Positions 7,601 through 14,510 of a stretch of 64,000 nucleotides of DNA are shown here, piece after piece. Under the pieces are notes generated by a model, which was not told the origin of the DNA, ran no database searches, and was given only the letters and a program-made list of their open reading frames with translations. A program made the translations under genes and the position numbers. Every line of letters begins with the position of its first letter. Position 1 is the stretch's first letter. Source of the DNA: Synechococcus sp. SynAce01 (GTDB lineage: Bacteria; Cyanobacteriota; Cyanobacteriia; PCC-6307; Cyanobiaceae); NCBI RefSeq assembly GCF_001885215.1, contig NZ_CP018091.1, forward strand, positions 2,418,001-2,482,000. The letters are read 5' to 3'.

Positions 7601-8350
7601 TCAGCGGATGGTGCTCAGTAGCCAGCGAAAAGCCCAGCACCATTGAATCGAAACGTGCTCGAGCCCGGCTTCTGTGGCGATCGCTTGGAGTTCCCTGGCC
7701 TCGAAACCCCGCAGAACTGAGATGGGGCCGTCGTTCTGCATCATCTCCGAAGCCTGCAGCAGGCGCGTGAGCCCATAGATGCCGGCGTAGGCCAGGGGGT
7801 GGCGCTGCAGATCGTTGATCAGGATTCCGCGGCGCGCCAGCCGCCCCATGCTCTCCATCACCTGTACCGCCTTGGCATGGGCGAAGTGGTGCAGAAACAT
7901 CGAAGCGATCACCACATCGAAGGACTGCTCGGGGTAAGGCAGCGCCAGGGCATCGGCCACGTCCACTCTGATGGAGGGCTGCAGATCGGGGGGCAGCCGC
8001 CTGGAGAGCGCCTGGCGGGCGTACTCCACGGTGACCGGATTGGCATCGACCGCAACGATCGCGAGGGTGCGTCCGGGCGCATGCCGAGCGACCCAACGCA
8101 CGAGATATTCAGGAAAATCGGCGATCCCCGTGCCGAGATCGAGGATCCGCAGCGGTTGATCTGTTGCCTGCAACAGCAAGGGTCTGAGGATCTTCATCGG
8201 GGCGCTGTAGCCACCCAGGGTCTGATTGACGACGCGAAGTTGATCGAGCGCACTGGTGAGCCGCTGATCGGTGATCGAAAAATCATCCATCAGCTCGTCC
8301 TGGTCGGTGCGGACCTTGAACGAGGGGAACAGGGGCGGCGGGGAGGTCAT
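7601..8350 (-). CDS. SAM-dependent methyltransferase of the type III PKS cluster
   Basis: The 249-residue protein has the class I methyltransferase motif ILDLGTGIADFPEYL at about 69-83, an acidic strand end VAVDANPVTVEYAR and a motif-IV-like segment SFDVVIASMFLHHF. The ATG at 8350 overlaps the PKS stop in ATGA, so translation is probably coupled. In related clusters the enzyme O-methylates a hydroxyl of the alkylresorcinol formed by the PKS. C-methylation is an alternative. The C-terminal region rich in aromatic residues (QWCWAFRWLL) may contact the lipid tail or the membrane. Confidence 0.83.
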   Translation of the reverse strand: MTSPPPLFPSFKVRTDQDELMDDFSITDQRLTSALDQLRVVNQTLGGYSAPMKILRPLLLQATDQPLRILDLGTGIADFPEYLVRWVARHAPGRTLAIVAVDANPVTVEYARQALSRRLPPDLQPSIRVDVADALALPYPEQSFDVVIASMFLHHFAHAKAVQVMESMGRLARRGILINDLQRHPLAYAGIYGLTRLLQASEMMQNDGPISVLRGFEARELQAIATEAGLEHVSIQWCWAFRWLLSTIR

Positions 8351-9564
8351 CGGCTTTCGGAGTCATAGTGTTGAAACAGGGCAGCTTCGATCGAGAGGCC
8401 AGGCCCGAACCCCAGGGCAACCCCCTGGTGAGGCACAGCCGCAGGGTTTTGGGGCGGCAACGCCATCCAATGTTTCAAGATGAACAGGATCGTCGGTGAG
8501 CTCATGTTGCCGAAATCGCGCAGCACCCCGTAGGAGGCTGCGAGGGCTTGCGTCGGCAGGGCTTGGCCTTGTTGCACCAGATCGAGGATCTGGCGGCCGC
8601 CGGGATGGACAGCCCAGAGGTCGATGCCAGAAGCATCGAGCCCATGGCGCTGCAACCATGGCTTAAGAAAACCGGGAAGGGCGTGCTGGATGCGCTGGGG
8701 AACGCTGGCCGCCAACTTCATCAGGAAGCCTGTGTCGCCGATCTCCCAGGTCATCGCCTCAAGCGAGTGCTCGGCGATCGTGCAGGCGCTGTCCCGATAG
8801 GTCAGCTGACCCCGTTTGGGATCCCGGCAAGAGAGAACGGCAGCGGCCGCCCCATCCCCGAAGAGTGCGTTGACGATCACGTTCTCCACATTGTCGGGAC
8901 GCTGCATATGCAGGGTGCAGAGCTCCACGCAGACCATCAGCACCCGGGTGCTTGCCGGGGAGGCGCGGCAGATCGCATCGGCCAGCTTCAGGCCGTTGAA
9001 GGCCGCATTGCAGCCCATGAAACCGATCAGGCTGCGCTCTGCGCTGGGCGGAATCCCCAGCCGTTGTATCAGCTGGATATCGAGGCCTGGAGCGAAGAAT
9101 CCGGTGCAACTCACCACAATCAGGTGCGTGATCTGCTCGGCGCTGCAGCCCGCCTGCGCCAGTGCGTCACGGGCCACCGTTTCGGCCAGAGGCAGCGCCA
9201 GGCGGCTGTACAGACCGTTGCGCTTCGCGGTGCTCGGTAGGGGCGAGAGCTGCCAGTTGTTTGGAAAAAAGTTGAAATGATCCGCCTCCTCCTGGCCAAA
9301 ATCCTCCAGGCAGCTGTAGCGGTGCTCGATGCCCGATCGCCGAAAGGTGGAGGCGATGCGTTCCTCAAGTCCTGCGGGCAATCCTTCGATGCGGGCCATG
9401 AAGGCGGCAAGCTCCTGCTGCGACCTCCTGTACGGCGGGTTGCCGGTCGCGATCGCTTCGAGAACAGTGGGCTTCAAGCTGACACGGAAATCGATCTGGC
9501 ATTGCGGGACATCATTCTGACCGCAGTGAGCGATTCCCTCGGCCAAGCCAGAACCCTGTCCCAA
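8347..9564 (-). CDS. Type III polyketide synthase (chalcone/stilbene synthase family, alkylresorcinol type)
   Basis: The 405-residue protein has the full catalytic triad of the family: Cys185 in GFMGCNAAFNGL, His320 in WAVHPGG and Asn353 in GNMSS. The C-terminal signature GFGPGLSIEAAL is also present. Such enzymes extend an acyl starter with malonyl-CoA and cyclise it to resorcinols or pyrones. Picocyanobacteria are known to carry type III PKS genes for alkylresorcinols such as the hierridins, and the methyltransferase and flavoprotein directly downstream fit that pathway. The N-terminal about 28 residues before SLKPTVLEAIATGNPPYR look non-conserved, so a TTG or later start is possible. Confidence 0.9.
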   Translation of the reverse strand: MGQGSGLAEGIAHCGQNDVPQCQIDFRVSLKPTVLEAIATGNPPYRRSQQELAAFMARIEGLPAGLEERIASTFRRSGIEHRYSCLEDFGQEEADHFNFFPNNWQLSPLPSTAKRNGLYSRLALPLAETVARDALAQAGCSAEQITHLIVVSCTGFFAPGLDIQLIQRLGIPPSAERSLIGFMGCNAAFNGLKLADAICRASPASTRVLMVCVELCTLHMQRPDNVENVIVNALFGDGAAAAVLSCRDPKRGQLTYRDSACTIAEHSLEAMTWEIGDTGFLMKLAASVPQRIQHALPGFLKPWLQRHGLDASGIDLWAVHPGGRQILDLVQQGQALPTQALAASYGVLRDFGNMSSPTILFILKHWMALPPQNPAAVPHQGVALGFGPGLSIEAALFQHYDSESR

Positions 9565-9629
9565 GCAAACCGGGCTGCGTCAGTCGCCTGATCCGGCTTG
9601 GTCAGGGTCTCAGCAAAGAGATGACTGAC

Positions 9630-9658
9630 TTGTGAATGCTTGTCAATACTCCTACTTA
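9630..9658 (+). promoter_or_regulatory. Possible sigma-70 type promoter
   Basis: TTGTGA (9630-9635) and TACTTA (9653-9658) are separated by 17 bases in the gap between the divergent PKS gene and the 68-residue ORF at 9744. The spacing is ideal and both boxes are fair matches. It would drive the small plus-strand gene with a leader of about 80 bases. This is pattern matching only. Confidence 0.35.
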
Positions 9659-9743
9659 GAACGTTACGTTAAGTGCGTCGGCTCCAGGTCCGCCTGTTGT
9701 CGAGCCTTTCCATTCCTGCCTGTCTTCGTTGTAGAGCTTCCCC

Positions 9744-9950
9744 ATGACGCTTGAACACCTCGCTGGTCCCGTTGAGCAAGGAGCCTTTGTCCGTTTGGCC
9801 AGCAAGGGCGACACCATCTACCAAGTTCTGAGCCTCGATGCTGATGCCGATCGTTGCTGGCTGCGCCGCTGGCCGCTCTCCCGGCAAGGATCACCTCCGT
9901 TCTCCGTTCCCCTCCATCAACTCAGGATTGCGGAGCTGATGCCGGCCTGA
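9744..9950 (+). CDS. Small conserved-looking protein of unknown function (68 aa)
   Basis: The reading frame begins MTLEHLAGPVEQGAFVRLAS and ends with PPFSVPLHQLRIAELMPA. The composition looks like a small folded cytosolic protein: a beta-rich pattern with alternating hydrophobic residues, TIYQVLSLDADADRCWLRRW, recalling KOW- or SH3-like barrels. No membrane segment or signal peptide is present. A plausible promoter lies upstream and a short intergenic region follows. I cannot name a family. It faces away from the PKS operon and is the first of a run of small plus-strand genes. Confidence 0.55.
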   Translation: MTLEHLAGPVEQGAFVRLASKGDTIYQVLSLDADADRCWLRRWPLSRQGSPPFSVPLHQLRIAELMPA

Positions 9951-10057
9951 CAACCCGGCAACCATCGCACCCATAAGTTTTCATTGCTCTGGTACGGATA
10001 ACCTGCTGGCGGTTGCCGTCAAAACTTCGTATCATTTCGAAGTAATCCCTGAGGCCC

Positions 10058-10240
10058 ATGACTGAAACCCTCCCCCTCAGCCGTCAGTTCGCCGTCGAGG
10101 CCCAAGGCCGGGCGATCGACGCCTGCACGGACATTGAAGATCTGCGCAGGATCTCGAAGTCTTTGTTGGAGCTCTGGCAGATGCAGGCCAGCTTCAGTGA
10201 GGCCTATGGCGCCGAGTTGCTCAGCCTTCACAAGCCTTGA
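10058..10240 (+). CDS. Small helical protein of unknown function (60 aa)
   Basis: The 60-residue protein begins MTETLPLSRQFAVEAQGRAI and is predicted to be nearly all helical (DIEDLRRISKSLLELWQMQA). It resembles short conserved proteins seen in marine Synechococcus genomes, but I cannot attach a function. It is preceded by a run of AT-richer sequence at about 10020-10050 (ACTTCGTATCATTTCGAAG) that includes a small palindrome and could contain its promoter. The next gene on the same strand starts within 50 bases. Confidence 0.55.
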   Translation: MTETLPLSRQFAVEAQGRAIDACTDIEDLRRISKSLLELWQMQASFSEAYGAELLSLHKP

Positions 10241-10287
10241 CTTGATTGTCCCTGTCATCATCGACAGACCAAGGGCCAGGGCAAGGC

Positions 10288-10620
10288 GTGAACGGCACAC
10301 ACCAGTCGCATCAAAACTCTGCCGACGATGACGACTTGCCGGCGCCCAGGGGCCTGCCCCTGGGTTTCAGAATCCTGGCGGGTGTTGGTGCCGCTGCCTT
10401 CGTGATGATTGGCGTCAACATCTTGGTCGTAGGACTGGGCTTGCTGAAGGAACCCCCAGCCAAGCGTCCGCTGCCACCTCCCACAGCCCGTCGTGATGAT
10501 CTGGTCCTTTTTTCTTCGACGCAGCGGCTGATAGCTGCTTTGGAGCCGAAAATCCAACGCGGCACTCCGGTTCGTTCCGTCCACTTTGAGCAAACCCATC
10601 CAGCCGTTTCATCGCTTTGA
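10288..10620 (+). CDS. Unknown single-pass membrane protein (about 110 aa)
   Basis: Starting at GTG 10288 the protein has about 110 residues. An acidic N-terminus (NSADDDDLPAPR) is followed by one strong membrane helix, FRILAGVGAAAFVMIGVNIL. A Pro/Lys-rich linker leads to a short domain, DDLVLFSSTQRLIAALEPKI. TTG at 10246 would add 14 residues and lies only 5 bases after the previous stop. No family is recognised. The orientation would place the acidic tail in the cytoplasm and the C-terminal part outside, or the reverse. It is probably co-transcribed with the 60-residue gene. Confidence 0.5.
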   Translation: MNGTHQSHQNSADDDDLPAPRGLPLGFRILAGVGAAAFVMIGVNILVVGLGLLKEPPAKRPLPPPTARRDDLVLFSSTQRLIAALEPKIQRGTPVRSVHFEQTHPAVSSL

Positions 10621-10795
10621 CCTCTGCTGCTGTCATCGGCTGAGTCTCCCCTGTGACCATGCGATCCGACGCTGCGTCACCTTGTTCTTAAATCCTCCGT
10701 GGCCATGGCCTTGACTGCGGGTCGATGTACTGTTTGCTTTTCAAACAACGCTATCGCTATAGTTCGTAACCCTGAAAACGCGTTGACGAACCATC

Positions 10796-11134
10796 ATGTT
10801 TGTTGATTCCGCGCTAGGGTTTTTTCCTATGGAAGCTCTCGCGGACTACTTCAAGGTTTTTTCTGAACCGAATCGCCTGGCTGTGCTTGAAGCCCTGCGG
10901 TCTGGGCCTCTCAATGTCACCGCTGTGGTGGAGGCAACGGGTCTCAGCCAAGCGTTGGTTTCGAAGCACCTCAAGTTGCTCAACATTGCCGGGGTGGTTG
11001 CCCGCCGTCCGGCTGGCAGCCTTGTTTACTACGAGGTGATGGACAAAAAGGTCTTCAAATTCATGGGTCAAGCCGAGAAGTTATTGACAGCCACGCGCCG
11101 CCAACAGCTTGAGGTTTTGGCCTCGATTGTTTGA
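10796..11134 (+). CDS. ArsR/SmtB-family winged-helix repressor
   Basis: The 112-residue protein contains LADYFKVFSEPNRLAVLEAL, the start of the ArsR winged helix, and a recognition helix in VVEATGLSQALVSKHLKLL, then the wing SLVYYEVMDKKVF. The ELCVCD-like Cys metal site in the alpha-3 helix is absent, and there is no Cys in the protein, so it is unlikely to be a thiolate metal sensor. A different trigger is more likely. The second ATG at 10829 (MEALADYF) is an equally good start. Upstream at 10758-10763 is a TATAGT box. Its target may be itself or the small genes around it. Confidence 0.85.
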   Translation: MFVDSALGFFPMEALADYFKVFSEPNRLAVLEALRSGPLNVTAVVEATGLSQALVSKHLKLLNIAGVVARRPAGSLVYYEVMDKKVFKFMGQAEKLLTATRRQQLEVLASIV

Positions 11135-11644
11135 TATCAAGCGCTCTGTGCCAGAAACCGTGCGAATGGCCTCAACCAAGACCAACCGCGACGAGCCAAC
11201 AGCAGCTGAGGGTCTTGAAAGACTCCAGCCCCACCCAGGTCTGGTGGCTCAAATCAGGCAGTTCAACTGAGGCATTCGAGAGATCAAAAAAGCTGATCAG
11301 TCGCGCCCGCAGCGGCACTGCCCACCTTTCCAGTTCGAGCATTTCTTCTGCTTGCACCCTTTCTTCTTGAGGCGGCGGGTCGGCAGGCTGATCCTGCCTG
11401 AAATCCGGGATTCAAAAAGGAAGCGGAGAGGGGCCATCCTGTAGCGGTTGTGGTCTGGCACTATTCAAGCGAAGTGCATGCTCTTGTTTGGCACTGAGTG
11501 AACAGATCGATGTAACCGATGATGCAGGCCATGTCGGCACACCCCTGCGAGAGGTTGCGCAAGGGGAAGGCGCTTGGCCTGGTGATGGCCTTTGTCAGGG
11601 ACCCTGGCTTGGGCTTGGGTTCAGGCAACGTCAGCGGCAATCGC
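11135..11644. other. 510-bp region without a confident gene
   Basis: Only short reading frames occur. A minus-strand frame at 11172-11357 (GTG start, 61 codons, QAEEMLELERWAVPLRARLI) and another at 11461-11652 that overlaps the receiver gene stop in ATGTGTAA (63 codons) could be real small proteins. Neither has a recognisable motif, and the second is Pro/Lys-rich at its start. I see no RNA gene or strong terminator. The region separates the ArsR gene from the receiver gene and looks like decayed accessory DNA. Confidence 0.5.
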
Positions 11645-12073
11645 TTACACATCCAGAAGCTGGCCTTCCCATGGGGTGGTCGATGGCATTGTGTTGATCA
11701 AGTGTCGATTCAATAAAAGAGCCTTGGTCCTGACAAATAACTCTTCAAAATCACAAGGTATGGCGATATAATCGTCTGCACCAGCTCGGAAGCCTTGAAG
11801 CTTGTCTGCCACCCCGCTGAGGTCTGAGAGGATCAGGATGGGAATCGTTTCGGTACGGCAATCGGCGCGAATATCCTGACAGGCTTTTAAGCCTTTTCGA
11901 TCCGGATTGGTGTCGCTGATAATGATCACACTCGGCTTGAAGCTAAGCGCCATTGGATGGGCGTTCAGCATGTTGTCGGTGTGCAGCACATTCCAGCCGC
12001 CTTCTTCTAAGAATTGGATCGTTTGATTGCGCCGCCGGTCTTCCTGCTCAACCAGCAAAAGATCGGGTTTCAC
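11645..12073 (-). CDS. Receiver-only response regulator with an altered active site
   Basis: The 142-residue protein is a single REC domain. It has the acidic pair at Glu9/Glu11 (LLLVEQEDRR), the phospho-acceptor Asp54 in VIIISDTNP and Ser83 in ILILSDLS. The conserved active-site Lys after the fifth strand is missing: the segment reads GADDYIAIPCDFEEL where DYIxKPF is normal. The domain ends FVRTKALLLNRHLINTMP as in OmpR-type regulators, but no DNA-binding domain follows. It may therefore act by protein contact or be a decaying OmpR-like gene. No histidine kinase is adjacent. Confidence 0.75.
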   Translation of the reverse strand: MKPDLLLVEQEDRRRNQTIQFLEEGGWNVLHTDNMLNAHPMALSFKPSVIIISDTNPDRKGLKACQDIRADCRTETIPILILSDLSGVADKLQGFRAGADDYIAIPCDFEELFVRTKALLLNRHLINTMPSTTPWEGQLLDV

Positions 12074-12375
12074 GGCAGTGAAAGAACCTTGGCATTAGCA
12101 ATCATGGCGAGAAAGAACATGGCAAGTGCTCCCTTTGCTTTGCCTGACTCTAGTCAAAAACTGAGCAGTTTTCAGGCCGGCCTGGCTTCTTAAGATTGGT
12201 TTCCAATTTGGTGGATACCTTTAGCATTGAACGGAATGTTGCCTTAGGCATCTTCACACTCTGTCTGCTCGTCTGGAGGATAAGACGGATCATCTGCGAT
12301 TCGGCTCGTCCAGCCGAAAGGCCAAGCGGTTGGTTGGGGAAGAATGGAGCAGAACGACACAACCCAGCAGGATCT
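12074..12375. other. 302-bp gap, nothing assigned
   Basis: Short frames on both strands (for example 12196-12441 plus and 12150-12362 minus) have no recognisable motif and unlikely composition. The sequence is slightly AT-richer than its surroundings. A promoter for the receiver gene probably lies near 12080-12150, but I cannot point to a convincing box. Confidence 0.45.
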
Positions 12376-13305
12376 TCAGCCGCCGTTGAGCTTCATGATC
12401 ATGTCGGCTGCACGAGATTGTTCAGCCAGTGTTTGGCGTAACTGGTTGGCGAGTTGCTCCATCAAGGAATGAAAATAGGGTTGTTCTTCGGCATAGCTCG
12501 CGCTGTAGACGAGGCCAATCACATCGTGATCGATCGGTTTGGGCTCAATCACACAGAACTGCCCGGACAGTGGTTGCAGGGGCAGCCTGAGATGGTGAAC
12601 CAGGTGGGCCATGGGCTGATATTGCCGTTCCTTCCGACGTGCCGAGGTGGTCTGGATTCGATAGCCGAGGCTCTCAAGGTGACGCAGCAGGCGGGGATGG
12701 CTGAGGCCACCCTCCAGAGAGAGAATCTTGGTCTCCGCTGCTTCGTTGAAAGGGACATCCACCGGACCGACACCCCAGAGCGGAACACGAGTCAGCGCTT
12801 GGGCCACATATCGCTTGCCCTGGAACTCAAGCAGTTTCTTGTTGTCCTCCATTCCAAGTTCATAGAGCGATCCAACGAAGGCATCACAAATTCCATCTCC
12901 GATCAGGACCAGACTGGCGGAGAGGTCCGCTGTTTTCCTGACCCAGCTCTCGACTTGGAGACCATGGCCAACCAACAACGATGGAATGAAATCATCGACT
13001 TCGAGGCGGCAGCCGTCCTCGGCGGTACGGAGTTGCTGGGCTGTTGTGCGAAGGGTTGCCAGGAGGTTCGCAAGCTGTTTGCTTTCGGCTTCTTCGAGCA
13101 GCTGAACAACGGAGCGGTGGGCCCGATTCAAGGTGGCCTGCGAGTAGCAGGATGACCCTGCCGCCCGGTTGCAACTTCCCGAATAGAGACAGAGCTCATA
13201 GAGGGGCAACCAGCGCATCACCATCTTGCTGTCGAGATGTTTCCGCAATGCACCTTCCTTGGCTGACTGATGGTCGGGCAGGTTAAAAAATGGCTGCATC
13301 TGCAC
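12376..13305 (-). CDS. Protein of unknown function (309 aa), possible sensory protein
   Basis: I do not recognise a family. The 309-residue protein has no membrane segment or signal peptide. The N-terminal third is helical (AHRSVVQLLEEAESKQLANL). The middle has an alpha/beta pattern, SASLVLIGDGICDAFVGSLY. The C-terminal part contains VHHLRLPLQPLSGQFCVIEP and VIGLVYSASYAEEQPYFHSL, then a helical tail (LRQTLAEQSRAADMIMKL). This mix resembles cyanobacterial sensory modules joined to a helical output linker, but that is an impression. It lies upstream of the receiver-only gene on the same strand, with 302 bases between. The start ATG at 13305 follows a region with palindromes. Confidence 0.6.
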   Translation of the reverse strand: MQMQPFFNLPDHQSAKEGALRKHLDSKMVMRWLPLYELCLYSGSCNRAAGSSCYSQATLNRAHRSVVQLLEEAESKQLANLLATLRTTAQQLRTAEDGCRLEVDDFIPSLLVGHGLQVESWVRKTADLSASLVLIGDGICDAFVGSLYELGMEDNKKLLEFQGKRYVAQALTRVPLWGVGPVDVPFNEAAETKILSLEGGLSHPRLLRHLESLGYRIQTTSARRKERQYQPMAHLVHHLRLPLQPLSGQFCVIEPKPIDHDVIGLVYSASYAEEQPYFHSLMEQLANQLRQTLAEQSRAADMIMKLNGG

Positions 13306-13730
13306 GGATCCGCAGCCTGCTCATTTCTGTAGTTTTGAAACTACCAGGCTATTTATCTATTTTCCCACGTATTTCCATGATCAAGAGGATGTTCAAAGAT
13401 TTTATTTACAATTAGCAGGTCCCCGCTCTGATCCGATCTACTGAATCGCTCCTCAATTTATGAGGAGCGATTCAGCGTCTAAAGGCACTTCTCAGCGTGC
13501 TTTTATTCATCTCATCCTGTGTGGTAGTGGGTCACTTGCCCCCTTCGCGGGCGCTTTGCTGGTCTGCTGAAATGTAGAGCCCATGATGACTGTGAAAAGT
13601 CTGGTGCCCGCTTCTGCGCCGCCGGCGAAGGCTGGAAGCGGCTGCAGGCCTTTCCTAAGCGATTCGGGGATTCCACGATGTCCGCTTTTGCAGTCGTTCT
13701 CAGCCAGCGAGGCCAATCGTTCTGTGGGAA
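13306..13730. other. Intergenic region with palindromes, no confident gene
   Basis: Reading frames here lack recognisable motifs. The part at 13320-13440 is clearly AT-richer than the rest of the window and carries a short palindrome, GTAGTTT-TG-AAACTAC, near 13330-13346. The larger inverted repeat at 13441-13475 is listed separately. No trace of a cpcA gene is visible downstream of cpcB. Confidence 0.5.
13441..13475. repeat. Perfect 15-bp inverted repeat with 5-base loop
   Basis: CTGAATCGCTCCTCA (13441-13455), a loop ATTTA, then the exact reverse complement (13461-13475). No T-run follows on either strand, so it is not a standard terminator. It lies in the AT-rich gap upstream of the unknown gene ending at 12376 and downstream of cpcB. 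It could be a regulator site, an RNA hairpin or a small mobile-repeat unit. Confidence 0.85.
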
Positions 13731-13760
13731 TAAAAAAAGACCGCCCCTTACGGAGCGGTT
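13731..13760 (-). terminator. Rho-independent terminator of cpcB
   Basis: Read on the minus strand just after the cpcB stop: a hairpin CCGCTCC-GTAA-GGGGCGG (13758-13741) followed by TCTTTTTTTATT. The stem has one G-U pair. It lies about 20 bases beyond the stop codon, which makes cpcB monocistronic. Confidence 0.85.
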
Positions 13761-13779
13761 AGCGCGATCCAGACTGCGC

Positions 13780-14298
13780 TCAGCCGACAGCAGCGGCAGC
13801 GCGATCGAAGTAGGTGCCGATTTCAGAAGCGAGTGCGGTGCAGTCACCGGGTGTGATGCCGTTGCGGTCGTTGACGAGGCCGAGGGCAGCGTCCTTCATT
13901 TTGCGGACACCTTCAGCAACTGAAGCGCCGGGGACGCCGAGGGCGAGATAGGTTTCGCGCAGGCCGTTGAGGCAGCGGTCTTCCAGTACGGAAGCGTCGC
14001 CGGTGAAGACGGCGTAGGTGACGTAGCGGAGGATGATCTCCATGTCACGCAGGCAGGCGGCCATGCGTCGGTGGGTGTAGGCGTTGCCACCGGGAGCGAT
14101 CAGAGCAGGCTGCTGGGCGAAGAGCTCGCGAGCGGCGTTGGTGACGAGAGCGGAAGCGTTGGAGGTGATGCGGTTGACCGCATCCATCCGCTTGTTGCTG
14201 TCGGAAACGATTGCCCCGAGGGCATCGATCTGGGCAGAGCTGAGGAATTCGCCGCGGGCATCAGCCTGGGCGATCACCTTGGTGAAAGCGTCGAACAT
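13780..14298 (-). CDS. cpcB: C-phycocyanin beta subunit
   Basis: The 172-residue protein begins [18 protein letters not shown] and has the length and sequence of phycocyanin beta. The two bilin-binding cysteines are present, in [16 protein letters not shown] and in [17 protein letters not shown], and the segment [12 protein letters not shown] holds the Asn that is normally methylated. It is a light-harvesting rod component of the phycobilisome on the thylakoid. In most cyanobacteria cpcA follows within about 100 bases. Here a strong terminator follows at once and no cpcA occurs in the window, which makes this an orphan or second copy. A GGAGG lies 18 bases before the ATG. Confidence 0.95.
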   Translation of the reverse strand: MFDAFTKVIAQADARGEFLSSAQIDALGAIVSDSNKRMDAVNRITSNASALVTNAARELFAQQPALIAPGGNAYTHRRMAACLRDMEIILRYVTYAVFTGDASVLEDRCLNGLRETYLALGVPGASVAEGVRKMKDAALGLVNDRNGITPGDCTALASEIGTYFDRAAAAVG

Positions 14299-14510
14299 TC
14301 AGATGACTGAACTGAACCTCCAAGCTAGGTATCTACCGTTACAGCCCGCGAGCTGGAGCTGTTGCTCGCCCATGGTGACCCCTGTTTGCCATCCCTGGAC
14401 TTTGCCTAGTTTGGAATCCCCTGGCTCCTGACAGCGTGTCCGAACCGGTATCCAACGCAGTGCCAACAGAAGTGCCCACAGGCCTGTCCGACGACGTTTC
14501 TGTAGGCTCC

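Noticed and set aside
9482-9486. GTG considered as a later start of the type III PKS
   Set aside because: It is not in the PKS reading frame; the in-frame Val codon there is GTC.
11488-11697. Plus-strand frames of 60-70 codons near 11.5 kb
   Set aside because: Composition is odd, no start context is seen, and they overlap the end of the receiver gene; left as unassigned.
13441-13475. Inverted repeat considered as a terminator
   Set aside because: Perfect stem but no T-run on either strand; kept as a repeat of unknown role.
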